Assembly (NCBI GenBank): GCA_014529385.2
Contig: CM043959.1
Location: 64,989,753-65,053,752, forward strand
DNA from: Adiantum capillus-veneris
Taxonomy: Eukaryota > Streptophyta > Polypodiopsida > Polypodiales > Pteridaceae
Direction: 5' to 3'
Length of the DNA: 64,000 nucleotides
This document shows positions 11,611 through 23,298 of the stretch, piece by piece. Position numbers and translations under genes: made by a program. How positions within the stretch are numbered: position 1 is the stretch's first letter; every line of letters starts with the position of its first letter. The notes below the pieces were generated by a model. That model saw only the letters and a program-made list of their open reading frames with translations. It made no database searches and had not been told where the DNA came from.

Positions 11611-12707
11611 TCACACTGTAAACTATCTCACATTCTCTATTCATGTCTGATCCTCGCACACCTCGGTCTAGAGGTGCACGGAGATCAAAACCACCGGGTT
11701 ATAATCTCGTCTTTATTGGTCAATGCCTATATTTGTGGGTACAAGAAATCTACACACCCACGTCTACATGACAATGCATGTAGTGGACAAAACCCCTCTA
11801 CCTCTTCTTTACCTGTAGCAATTCATAGCATCTTAACATCTTTTCACAGTAGATCCTTGTTCGAGGGATTACTATGCACATTACATGTTGGCCTCCAATC
11901 TGAGTATCATGCCGTTGAAAGCTTTCCAACTTAAGATCGCATCCGTAGAGAGGAAGAGAGGGATCACTGTTGGCCTCACTCTAATTTTTTTTTGTAGTCC
12001 CGAAGGTAGACTTTAATATAAAAACTAAATTCAAAATTTAATCTTAAATCTAACCTATTTGAACATATGGTGATTCTGAGCTAATTGAACATGGTTAGTG
12101 GGTGAGTTAATAGGTGTCAGATTCTGATGGAACAATTCATTGCATTGTATACCTAGTGTTTGCTCTTTGGGCAAAGCCTTGAGCTTAGCTGGAACTCCCC
12201 CTTCATTGACATGCCCTAAAATCTAACCTAAATCTAAATCTATTCTAATCTTAAATCTAACCTAGCTAATCTTAAGTCTTTCCCTAATCTTAAATCTAAC
12301 ATAAATCTAAATCTAATCTAATCTTACACTCAACATAAAACTAAATCTAATCTAATCTTAAATCTAACCTAAATCTAAATGTAATTTAACTTAAATGTAA
12401 TTTAACTTAAATGTAATTTAACTTAAATGTAGTCTAACTTAATTTAAATCTTAACCTAGTCTTAATTTTAACCTAATTTTAAATTTAGCATACATTTTAA
12501 ATATAAGTTAAATGCAATCTAGCATAATCTTAGATCTTAATCTAACTTAATCTTAAATGTAATTTTAAATCTAACCTAATTCTAAATTTTAATATAACAT
12601 TTCATTAATTCATATTTTCTCTACCTTTTTTTATCTATCTCTCTCTCTCTCTTTGTTTTTTTTTCTCTCTCTCTCTCCCTCTTTCTCTTTCTCTTTGTTT
12701 TCTCCTC

Positions 12708-12747
<40 letters not shown>

Positions 12748-12751
12748 GACA

Positions 12752-12829
<78 letters not shown>
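11540..12829. repeat. Simple and degenerate repeats upstream of the transposase
   Basis: (CT)n lies at 11540-11604. 11610-11930 aligns with 61390-61660 of copy 1 (shared GGTCTAGAGGTGCACGGAGA). From about 12000 to 12600 there is a degenerate run of TAAATCTAACC-like units, also present in shorter form at 61970-62170. CT-rich DNA at 12637-12744 and (TG)n at 12755-12829 end the block. This is the 5' untranslated and upstream region of the CACTA transposase. Confidence 0.75.
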
Positions 12830-12830
<1 letters not shown>

Positions 12831-15429
12831 CCAATAGCAATATAAAATATACACCAAAGAATCCTTTCAGATCACAAAAGACACGAGAAACTATGTCAAT
12901 GGAAAGGTGGTATAATTCCCATTCATAGTACAAAACGGTCTTTATACAGAAGTGTTGAAATCAAGAGCCAGAAGATATTATAGTTTACTATCTTCAAGCT
13001 AAGGAACTTTGAAAATCATAGTTGAGAAGGTAACCCTCACAAGGGTTTTCAATAACCAGACAATGGATGATCTTTTGTTATTGCTGCAAATGTCGTTGTA
13101 ATCCCAAGGAAAGAATCTCTTACATGTCACCATCCAAGAAACACAAGCCCGTCAGAACTGGCATCACTTGGGAAGACAAGTGTCGACGACTCCCTCCCCT
13201 TGTTGGTATCAAAAATTACAACAAAAACTAACAACATAACATAGATCAAATATTATATTAAAAGACTGAGCAATTTATTTTCGATATTGTTTACATCATT
13301 TAATTCCAAAAAGATTCTGACAGCATCTCCTTTATAAACTGGATCAATTCTCAAAAGTCCAATCTAATTCCATCCCATCTGAGACCCCCACTTGAGGATT
13401 AAGGCTCTTTTAACAATTATTGGATTAATTTTAAAGCAAATTACAAACCTTTGTTTCAAAAACTACGCATTTATCCATCAAGAAAGGATAGCATCAAATA
13501 GCTCTGTGAATTCACAACTATATAGTTACCTTCATCAAAAGTGAGCTCTTGCATAGAAGTACAATTTAAGAGAATTAATTTTTTCTAATATCAGCAGCAG
13601 TAAGTATTGCATCCTTCTTCTACACTGTTACCGCTATGCCTATGTTCTTGCTAGCCTTGAACACAAGATTAGTTAGTTCCAAGCTAATAAAGTTGGTTAA
13701 GGTAGCCTTGAAATGATTCAATGCCTTCCCATTCCATAGTACATTATCCAATCCAAAATCGATTCCAAAAGATATACCATATATAATGTCATTTATATTT
13801 ATACATACCTATAAATGAGATACCAAAGGATAGTACCTTATGTGGATATACAAAGACATGTTTTAGGATCTAAAGCACCCCACAATTTGATGCTCAACAT
13901 CATATATCCACTGAGTATAAGTTTCCAGGTCAGATGTTGATAATGGTAACATCACATGAAAAATCTGCTAGTCAGACAGGGTTTCTATTTATATCAAAGA
14001 GAACCCTGAAAACTTAGTCCACAATCAATCCAAAATTGTTGTGATAACTCAGTATGATAGCCAATTTATTTAAGTAAAGAATTTGTGAGTTTTCCATCTC
14101 CATCAAGGACTGTGTAAGGATCTATCTTAGTGTCCTTAGTGTAACTTTGGATGTTTAAGTTGGGTAACATGTTATTTACATACAGATTGTATTTTAAAAA
14201 AAAAAACCAGTCATTACCACTTCTTCCAAAATCCTTACCAAAGGCATCAAAATACCTATATAATTATTTGAGCTTGAAAGACCAATAATACCTAAAGCCA
14301 ATAAAAATTGAGAACTAACACAATCTATGTAAACCCGCTCTGAGTGTCGAGTTGCAATCCGTGGGTGTGTGCCTACGATGAACCAGGTTTGGCTGGCTCT
14401 CAAGTTCTCAACCGAGTGACAATTCCAAGTTAGACGAACAATTTGCAACATGTCAATCCACATCAGAGTAGTACGACAATCTATCATAATAGTTTAGTAA
14501 ATATGTCTGAATCAGTAAAAGAAAAAATTGAGATTCCAGCTCAATGTGCTCCATTCCCTTGGGAGCTTGTTTGACGTTGAGTCAAGTCAAGAATGAGATA
14601 GATTGGAGGATTATGCATTCAATGGCTTGCAAAATAGAGGGGCTTCTACCAAGAAGCTAACATGTATGTTATGGAAAAGCATATGGTAAGGTATTATCAA
14701 CCGTAGATACAAGAATGGCTTGTTGACCTGGTCAGGCATAGTAGCCAAGCTCAAGATATAATAGTGTCAAGCCAGATTAGTTTGATAAGCATTCCTGAAC
14801 TTTTGATAAAGGACTTCACAACATGTTTAATAACAAATACCCTAAACCGACTTTGAACATCATTCAGGCTTATGTAATGTAATATAACCAAGTTGATTTC
14901 AACTGAGGACAGGGTCAGATCCATATATTTTATCAAGTTTCCATTGACATTCATATGCCTTAATTTGTATGGAAATTTATATCTGCAACACTCTGTTTGA
15001 AGCACTATGTAAGAGAATATCCCCAGTCATAAAAGCAAACCATCTACGCAATAGCATCTTAACTTAATCAAGCATGAAAAAGATATGTACTGAGTAGGTG
15101 CGACAACACCTACCTGAATCACAAGCTTCCTGTGTTGTAGTAGTGGAGATTTCGATTACCCATAGGGTCTGGGGAGTCTTGTTGGATGAGAGCCATCAGG
15201 ACTTGCAAAGAAGGTTATATTGGAGTCATGCTAGTTGGAAGAATTCCGTTTGATCCGAGAGAGCAAGGTTGATTCTCATTATATGAGTATGCATGATTCT
15301 TGCAATCCCAACTGCTAAGAACACACGAGTTGGGGCAACCCATCATTATTTCTATGCGGGCATGTGTAAGTGTGTGCAAATGTGGAGCACACTCTGTAGA
15401 GGAGGGACACATAAGGTCCTCTTTGAGCT

Positions 15430-15479
<50 letters not shown>

Positions 15480-16045
15480 GAACAATCATCGCGCATCAGC
15501 TGAGCGGCTAGGGTGAGTGGAGATGGCAATCTTTAAAGACCTTGAGGCCAGGTAAGCAAGAGGCCAGCGAAGTGCATCCACAACTTTGTAGAGCACGGTG
15601 TGTAAGTCTATCACAGAGAACGTGGTGCTATAACAGAGAGCGTGGTGCTTATTACAAGGATGAGCATGCTTAGCTAGGGATAAAAATCGCTTTTGATAAG
15701 GTTCACAAAAAGAAGATAGGGAGAGACACCGAGGTCCCATTTTTTATTCCTCTTTGTGAGTCTTGTGGAGGGTGTGTGTGCATGTGTAGACGCGTGCACA
15801 TGGGAAGTAAATGATCATTTTTTTTTATCTGCCAAGTGCCAAACAAGGCCTTAGACAACTAGGACCACATGGAAGGTAGGTGGGGTAGTTACATGGGAAT
15901 CACTTTGTAGAGAGTTCCAACATTATTTGATGAGTGGGACAAGGATCATAGGCCGTGTTTGTCATAGATTTCCTTCAAAGGGAAGGCGTGAAAGACTTAG
16001 TTATAGTTGGCTAAGGGCAAGTGGAGTGATTGTCTAGTCTATAGG

Positions 16046-16048
<3 letters not shown>
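12830..16048. other. Unassigned AT-rich interior of CACTA copy 2
   Basis: No gene or known element recognised. Copy 1 has no matching stretch here, so this is either inserted DNA or a longer upstream region. A (TG)n tract lies at 15436-15478. Confidence 0.6.
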
Positions 16049-16107
<59 letters not shown>

Positions 16108-16129
16108 GTGTGTGTGTGGGGGTGGGTGT

Positions 16130-16206
<77 letters not shown>
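16049..16206. repeat. (TG)n - poly-G - (GA)n compound repeat
   Basis: TG units at 16049-16105, a G run at about 16130-16165 and GA units at 16167-16206 lie immediately inside the right subterminal region of CACTA copy 2. The corresponding place in copy 1 (63084-63290) also holds TG and GA tracts. Confidence 0.85.
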
Positions 16207-16207
<1 letters not shown>

Positions 16208-16413
16208 CACGGTTTACCTGTTTCGCTAGAGCATCGAAACTCAGATATGAGATCTAAGTTTTTGGCGCTCTCGGTTAATTTTTTACCCCTATCGGCGTTG
16301 CTATGAGCGTCGCTATGAACAAAAAAAACAGCAACGCTCATAGCGACGCCGTGGATTTTAACTTCTGAGCGTCGCACTGCTAGCGTCGCTAATATGAAGA
16401 ACCTCTTGTAGTG
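16207..16413 (-). repeat. CACTA copy 2 right terminal and subterminal repeats
   Basis: The terminus reads CACTACAAGAGGTT on the minus strand from 16413. About six copies of GCGTCGCTA or its complement occur in 16290-16395, including an imperfect palindrome around an A-rich loop at 16323-16331. The region aligns with 63305-63518. In CACTA elements such subterminal arrays are transposase-binding sites; binding here is inference. Confidence 0.8.
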
Positions 16414-16474
16414 TTCCGTGATGATTGAGACTTACATTAAATTTTATTTTGGTTTTAAAATATTAAATGGATAT
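16414..16474. repeat. Host repeat between CACTA copy 2 and LINE-1
   Basis: It begins with the TTC target duplication (16414-16416). GATGATTGAGACTTACATTA then matches 25051-25070. It ends with TATTAAATGGATAT (16461-16474), the left target duplication of LINE-1. Confidence 0.8.
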
Positions 16475-16916
16475 AGAGCTCTTGGACGCGCGCTCGCTAC
16501 TGCTATGAAACCGTCGCTGCGCCATCGCAACCCCCCCCCCCCCCCCCCCCCCCCCCCAGCGCTGCCTTGCCCTCCCGCTGGCTACCTCCCCCGCCCTCAG
16601 CCCCGCTGCCCCCCCTCGCGCTGCCCCTTTCCCAGCCCGTCCGCCCGCCCTCAGCCCCAGCTGCCGCTGACGCTGCCCTATCCCCTGTGCTTGTTTCGCT
16701 ACCTTAGCCCGCTTGCCTTAGCCCGCTTGCCTTAGCCCGTTATATCCCCCCCCCCCACCTCGGCCCGTTTGCCCACCCGTTTGTTTCCTTCTCATCGGCA
16801 ACTCCCTGCAGTTTGGCACTTTCGGCATTTGTTTCAATTCCTTGGAGAAGTGTTTGGCGCGCCCAATTGCAGCACCCTCCCGTCATCCCCTTCTTATGCC
16901 ACAGCAATAGACACAG

Positions 16917-18713
16917 ATGGAGGCTCCAACTTCACCACAGAGGGACTCGCCAGAAGCCCCCTCGCTCGACCCTGCTGAGCCCACCATTCGACTTGCTGTC
17001 ACGCCTACAGAGCAAGCGAGCCTTGCCGCAGAGGTAGAGCGATTGCAGGCGACCTCGGTCATCTGCAAGATTCTCGGCACCCGACCTAGCAGAGGAGAGA
17101 TGCGAGACCTTCTCCAGGCCCGCCTTCTCGTAGAGGTGGGAAAGATCTTGGATGTCCAGATTCTCGAACGGGGTTACTATCAGATCGAGTTTGAGTCCTC
17201 CGAGATGGCGTCCAAGGTCATAGCTATGAGTCCACAGGCCATCCGAGCATCACGTGCCCACTTTCGACAGTGGCAACATGGTTTTGACCCAGCTTCAGAT
17301 GTTCTAGTAGAGGAGGCAGACATCCCCATCTCAGTCTACTTTCCGAGTTTACGGAGGGAGTACCTACCACTTCTTTCCAGGATCGGTTCTGCCATTGGGA
17401 CTATCCTGGAGACACCTCGTACAGCAGCATCAGTAGCTACCAAGGCGGCTGGCATTCCCTTAGTTCGAGTTTTGGTCAGAGATACCCACACGCTCTCGAA
17501 GGTTATCCTTTTACCTCGGGTGAGTGGCGGTTGGTTTCGACAGAGTGTGGAGTACTCAGGCCTCCCGAACCAGTGCTTCATTTGCCGACAGATGGGCCAT
17601 CTAGCGAAGGCCTGTCCACGGAGGAGGCCGCGACCTGCACCACAGGCTCAGCCCCAGCATGCCAGGGCTGGCCCGCAGCCACAGCTAGCGACACTTTGTA
17701 CAGATGCAGAGCCACCCTCCGAGCCTGGGGCTCCAGCGGAGGAGGGGTGACAGCAGGCCCGTGGTCGTCGACGCCAGGGGCCACAGCGTCAGCGTGGCAC
17801 TCAGAGTGGCCCTCAGGTGCCTACTCATCAGCAGTGGGTTCCCACGGGGAACCGTTTTGGTCCTCTTGAGCAGGAGGAGATCCCTGCACCAGCCCCCACC
17901 TCCGCTTCTCCCTCAGCAGCCGCTCCCCCCCCATAGTTCCCTCCCTCTTCCTCATCCTCCCTGCCTTCTTCTCCCATCGCCGCTCCACCTCGCCCCTCTA
18001 CCTCTGTCGCCCCATCCCACCCCTCTTCTCCTCCACTCTCCCCAGCTCCTTCTCCCCCCCCTCCTGCTCTAGTTTCTCAGTCGGCTCAGGAGACTGGTCC
18101 CTCTCCGGCGGCTAGGAAATCTCTTGGCAGCGCCTTTGCCACGAGTCGCCTAGCGAGAGAGGGTCAACCCTTCTTGCGGCCCCCTCTGCAGATTCAGACA
18201 TCCTCCCTTCCAGCTATCCCTCGTGGGCTGACGAGCATTGACATCCGACGCCGCTGGGACTTCTTCGACTACGGGTTCACTCATTTTCTCGGCGATTCCG
18301 CAGCAGACCATGAGGCAGCCTGCTTTAGGGTCCATGTTTTGTTCCTCGCCGCTAGGGGGACAGAGGCCTTGGACTCAGCAGTTGGTTTCTCCTTCCCCCT
18401 CTATGGTAGGGCCGAGACAGAGTGGTCCCTCGACTCAGTGGTGGGATGGTTGCATACACAGGTCTTAGAGTTCTCTCACCACATGGGAGAACTTGGAGTT
18501 ACAGATATGTTGCAGACTTTGTGGCCATTGGCCAAGTTTGCGGTGACACCCCCAGACTCAGCAGGATGTAGGCACATTATGGTGTACTTCTTTGCTGATA
18601 CGCAGTGTTTGCCTTGCTATGTATACATTCATGAGGACTCTTGGACAGAGGAGGTTGCGCTACGCATGGCTCGCTCAGCTTGGGCTTGGGCTACTGCAGT
18701 CATACCTATCTAG
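16917..18713 (+). pseudogene. LINE-1 ORF1 protein with zinc knuckle and extra C-terminal domain
   Basis: One reading frame of 599 codons is interrupted only by TGA at 17748-17750 and TAG at 17934-17936. Residues about 40-215 resemble the DUF4283 domain of plant LINE ORF1 proteins. A CX2CX4HX4C zinc knuckle (CFICRQMGHLAKAC) follows at residues 220-233. Next comes an Arg/Gln-rich stretch with a TGNRFGPLEQEE motif resembling the NRF.xL.xE motif of these proteins, then a Pro/Ser-rich linker. A compact 150-residue C-terminal region from IDIRRRWDFFDYGF to the end, rich in aromatic residues, is one I do not recognise. ORF1 proteins bind the element RNA; the role of the C-terminal part is unknown. 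Confidence 0.8.
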
Positions 18714-18806
18714 AGGACGCTCGGATGAAGATTACTCCCCATCCGAGCTTGCCTCAAAGATAGCCCGTCTTGCTGCTGCAGCAGCATCTGTTCTCTCTCG
18801 CTCCCC

Positions 18807-21800
18807 ATGAGGATCGTCTCATGGAATGTGCAGGGACTAGGTGGGCCCTAGTTTCAACGACAGCAGGGCCGATTGCGTCAGGAGCTTCAGCGTTGCCTTG
18901 TGGGAGGAGAGATAGATCTCCTTATGCTTCAGGAACACCATCTGTGTGAGAGCCGCATTCGGCGATGTGGTCAGATTTTGCGTGGACGTTATGATACCTT
19001 TTGGTCAGCTGCTTTTGGAACTGGAGGCATCCAGGGTGGGGTATGTATGACTATTGCGGACTCATTGCAGCAGGCCATTGTGGGCAGAGGGATTATTGTG
19101 CCAGGCAAGGCTCAGTGGATTACTATGCAGGTTCAGGGTGGCCTTGTGGGCTTCCTGAACATCTATGCGCCCAATGTGGCGAGTGCTCGTGCAGAGTTTT
19201 GGTCACAGATTGTTGAGTCTTTGCCGCAGGCCGATCATTGGTGTATAGGAGGGGACTTCAACATGTTGGAGGACACCGATTGTTGAGTCACAGATTGTTG
19301 AGTCTTTGCCGCAGGCCGATCATTGGTGTATAGGAGGGGACTTCAACATGTTGGAGGACCCTTCTGACAGGATTGGTGGCAGCCATGCTACTGTGCATGG
19401 AGTCGAGTTGGCAGCTTGGGAGAGGTTTTGTATGACTTTGAGGGTCTCGGATACATGGCAGCACTCTGGTTTTGTGAGGCCCCCAGACAGTCTTCCTTCT
19501 CTAGATCGGACCGTAGAGTGGGAGGAGTGAATCTATCGCGGATAGATCGCTTCTACACTAGTGACCACTTCAGTGGGCATCCTGGCAAGGACTTCCTTCT
19601 TGGACCATGCACCAGTGATCTTCACGGTGGCAGACAGGCAGAGGATTGGGAGCACGATGCTTCGCATCCCAGAGAGGGTCTTGTTGGACTCAGCACTCTC
19701 TCTGGACAGAGGGCATGGACAGCCAGGTTTCACCTGCAGATAGAGTGGGCTCAGGCCTAGCTCAGCTTAGCCACTTTTTTCTTCAAGATTCTCTGGCTCG
19801 CCGAGCTGCAGCGAGAGAGGAAGAGCAGCGTATTAGACGAGGCATTGCTTCACTACAGAGGATGTAGGAGCAGCATCCAGACAGTCCATGGGTGGAGGAG
19901 CAGTTACAGCAGGCTCGACAGGAGCTTGCTAGCACAGAGGAGAGGCGTCATGAGTTTGCCTTTCACCTACAAGCATCTTAGTGGACTCCGGAGGGTGACA
20001 GAGTGACTGGTGCTTTTTTTGAGACAGTGGGACCTCGGCACTCGCATGCCAAGGTCATTCAGTTGAGGAGGCCCGATGGGTCAGTTGCTTGTGAGCCCGA
20101 GGATATGCGTGCAGTTGCTATCGACTTTTATCGTGAGTTACTGTCGGTTGAGCCTCAGTCAGAGCGGCAGGATGTATGCAGGGAGCAGGTTTGGGCACAC
20201 ATGCCATGTCTTGTGATAGAGGAGATGCGCCAGAGGCTAGAGATGCCACTTCAACTTGAGGAGCTGCACACGGCTCTTAGGGCCGTCCCTTGTGGTAGCT
20301 GTCCAGGTCAGAATGGGTTGACTCCCGGTTTTTTCTTGGAGTACTGGGACCTGCTTGGCCCAGATCTTTGTAGTGTTTTTCAGTACATTTTGCACACAGG
20401 AGTGATGCCTGACAGCATGAATGAGGTCCTGATCTACCTCATTCCCAAGGAGGGTGGCTCCCTGGATGAGATTCGATAGTGGCGCCCCATCACCATCCTC
20501 AACTCAGCCTACAAAATTCTTGCCAAGGCTCTGAGTTTGAGGATTCGGCCACTTTTAGAGAGCCTTATACATGGGACTCGGACAGTTTTTGTCAAGGAAC
20601 GCAATATCCTTGATAACATCTTTACTTTCTGGGAGGCTTCTGCCCTGGCACAGCTCCGTGGTGAGGACCTTGTGATTCTTCTTCTCGATTTTGAGAAGGC
20701 AGACGACCGAGTTGACTAGGACTTTCTAGAGGGCACTCTCTGCAAGATGGGCTTCTCAGATGCTTGGATCAGAGGGGGGTCAGCTTTGTACAAACAGGCT
20801 CACAGTCAGGTGCTTTTGGCAGGAGGGAGAGGTGAGCGCTTCATGCTCACACACTCGGTCAGACAGGGTTGTCCTCTTGCCCCCTTTCTCTTTCTGTTCT
20901 ATGCAGAGGCGATGAGCAGATTTCTGGTGTCACAGCAGGTTGGTCTTCAAGGCTTAGCACTCCCTATCCGGGGAGAGGAGCTACTGGACGCTAAGTTTGC
21001 GGATGACTCAGCCTTGTACTTAGATGGCCAGGAGGCCAATCTTCACAGATGTGAGCAGGCTCTGGAGACCTTCTGTTGTGCATCGGCACACTGATCAACT
21101 AGAGAAAGACAGTGGCTTTCTCGGTTGGTAGTGCTGCTGTGCCACATTGGATGCCAGGAGAGGGTTTCAAGTGGATTCCCCTAGGGACTTGGTTTGGACT
21201 TGTCTCCCGAGCAACAAATTTCTCCTCTTCTCCTGTCCATCGGGAGAAAGCTGTTACATTGGAGCTCAGCACGACTTTCGTTGGCTGGTAGAGTAGTAGT
21301 TGCCAACCAGGTGTTGTTGGCGACTATGTGGTACATCACTTCCTTCTGGATCTTCTCGAGTTCTTGTATCAGCCAGGTAGAGAGGCTGATCAGGAACTTC
21401 CTTTGGTCAGGACGTGACACTCAGATGGCCCGAGCCAAGGTGGCTTGGTCAGTCATCACGCTTCCTTGTTCTCAGGGAGGGCTTGGGATCATTGAGCCAG
21501 CACAGCAGAGCAGAGCCCTTCTAGGGAAGTTCATAGTCAGAGGACTTCTTCCAGGTGAGGATCCCTGAAAGGAGTTCTTGTTGTAGAGGCTTCGTGCCAG
21601 GGTGCCTCAGTCAGGAGGCCCTTGGCAACCTTTGACCAGATGGATCTTTACAGAGATGCGCCGAGTTGGTTTGAGCAGGAGACTGGAAGACCGCTTCGCT
21701 GTGAGTTGTCTTCGTTCTTGGGAGCTCTTACGGCGTGGCCTAGAGCAACGATAGTCGATGTGCACGGAGGAGCGCCTACGGCAGCCCCTCGTCTCGAACC

Positions 21801-23128
21801 CCATGGTTAGCACTCAGAGAGGCCACTTGGTTGGTAGTCAACCTCATGTTTCCTGGGGTCCCATGGCAGCAGGTCCAGCGCGCTCTCTAGGTGACTGGCT
21901 AGAGTTCACAGGTTTGTCAGAGGAGGTGCAGGGTTTCCAGCCTGCAGGGCATGAGAGGGGTGCAGAGCATGTGTCAGGACATCTCAGAGTCAGTTCCAGC
22001 TGAGTGGCTCACGCCTCTCGAGCCAGTAGCACCCCGATGGATGCGAGCCTTCACACGACTGGAGGTTCTCATTTCAGTCAGGGCTTGCTCAGAGACTGTC
22101 CCAGCCCTGTTCTTCAAGCTTCAGGGTGGGGGACGATTACAGCGAGTTGCAGTAGAGACCCCGCAAGTGGCAAAGTGTTGTTTCTAGAGGATCTGAGTTG
22201 TGGGCATCTGCGGGAGGACTTGCGTCATAGACCCTGACCCAACAGCTCTTGAGACTGGACACTGGAGGGTCTGGGCTTGGGAGTGTTGTCCACTGGCACG
22301 AGTGCACTGGGATCCTGGTGAGTGGCTCTGGAGGGACCCCTTCTCTTGTGCAGACCACCCAAGAGTCCCCTTCTTTCAGTACATTGTTCGGCTTGGACGT
22401 CATATACTTGCAGCACAGAGAGAGGCCCGCCCCGCTGCGGCACCTCATTGGAAGGAGGAGGGCCTCACGGTCGAGTTCTTGGCAGCCTTTTGGCAGAGGC
22501 TGTGGGACTCCAGACAGTCGAGGCGTGTCACTTTGTTTCAGTGGCTGGTTGCACACAGAGCTACAGCAGTAGGGAGCTGGCTTGTCCATAGTGGTCTCTC
22601 GGCCGCATGTGCTGCCTGTGACCCCAGTTGGTGGAGAGTCAGCGTCGTTGTCTTTGGGACTGTCCCTTGACCCAGCAGGTGTGGCTACGAGTTCTTCGGC
22701 TGATGCCTACTACTCTCTCCACGGCTAGACAGTACACTTGGGGGGCAGCGGCTTGGTCCACTCTCACGGGCCCGGCACTTCAGTTTGAGCTATCTTCCAC
22801 CAGCAAAATGATAGTGATACAGGGGGGGCGTCCTACACTCCTGGGTTACCCCTTCTCTTGTGAGAGAGAGGAGTGTTGGGAGCTCATCAGTGGCTTGACA
22901 CTTTGGTTCATCTGGCCGGCCCGCTGTTTTCGCATTTTTGAGGCCCGCTTTGTGCCGCCAGCAGAGACTGTTCGTGAATATACTCTCAGAGGACAACTTG
23001 AGGGACTACAAGGTAGCTCCGACCGCATGCGGGAGCGCCGCGAGGCTTTCCTTCGACTTTGGCGCCCTGTGCCTTTCTACACCATTGTCCAGAGTGTGCT
23101 CAAATGGCACTACCGACCACCTGTGTAG
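18807..23128 (+). pseudogene. LINE-1 ORF2: endonuclease and reverse transcriptase
   Basis: The start ATG at 18807 gives MRIVSWNVQGLGGP, the opening of an APE-type endonuclease, with a TAG at 18849 in the same frame. IDLLMLQEHHL, the GGDFNMLED motif and later SRIDRFY confirm this domain (to about 19560). A 72-bp direct duplication at 19203-19359 shifts the frame. The reverse transcriptase follows: WRPITILNSAYKILAK (20481), LLLDFEKADDRVD, RQGCPLAPFLF and an intact FADDSALYL (about 20997). The C-terminal part has the zf-RVT pattern VTLFQWLVAHRA...C..C...CPLTQQVW (22530-22710). At least eight in-frame stops, nearly all TAG or TGA, and several frameshifts are present. Confidence 0.88.
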
Positions 23129-23298
23129 CTCTTCCCTCCTCCCATCCCTTGATTTAGCCTCATTGTATATATGTTGTTCTTTCATTGGGAGAGTCTCCCC
23201 ATCATGTTTGTTGTAGCCCTCTCTTGCAGAGGTGGTTGTAGCCCTATGGGCAGCTTTCTTTAACTAATAGAAGGATCTTTTTTTTGGAAAAAAAAAAG

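Larger units (their letters stand above)
3391..16413 (-). mobile_element. CACTA (En/Spm) transposon copy 2, left end truncated
   Basis: The right terminus is CACTACAAGAGGTT on the minus strand, ending at 16413, with AGCGACGC subterminal repeats inside it. The host bases TTC at 16414-16416 repeat those at 3388-3390, a 3-bp target duplication as expected for CACTA elements. The left end begins directly in sequence that aligns with internal position about 43131 of copy 1, so roughly 300 bp including the left terminal repeat are gone. Coding remnants are the 3' exons of an accessory gene (3709-4340) and the start of the transposase (11208-11528). The middle is replaced by a copia LTR remnant, a decayed copia element and unidentified DNA. 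It cannot be autonomous. Confidence 0.8.
16475..23298 (+). mobile_element. LINE-1: full-length L1-type non-LTR retrotransposon
   Basis: The element is flanked by TATTAAATGGATAT (16461-16474) and TATTTAATGGATAT (23299-23312), a 14-bp target duplication with one mismatch. It ends in A(10)G. It has a GC-rich 5' region with a poly-C tract (16531-16557), ORF1 (16917-18713), a 93-bp spacer and ORF2 (18807-23128). It is much richer in G+C than the AT-rich DNA around it. Length, order and 3' poly-A fit a complete L1-clade plant LINE. In-frame stops and frameshifts in both ORFs show that it is inactive. Confidence 0.88.

Noticed and set aside
12000-12600. AAATCTAACCTAAAT-like array as interstitial telomere DNA
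   Set aside because: Units are irregular and do not follow the TTTAGGG plant telomere repeat; a related array sits at the same place in CACTA copy 1 (61970-62165), so it belongs to the transposon.
12653-12933. Long open frames through CT/TG tracts, also at 16007-16377, 38044-38450 and 62528-63337
   Set aside because: They encode only alternating Leu/Ser, Cys/Val, His/Thr or Arg/Glu runs on both strands and come from simple repeats.
14194-14487. Minus-strand 97-codon frame as a host gene
   Set aside because: No family features, no flanking exons recognised, and it sits in AT-rich transposon interior.
18807-23128. Stops repaired by RNA editing
   Set aside because: U-to-C editing is known from organelle transcripts in some land plants, not from nuclear transposons, and the element also has frameshifts that editing would not mend.
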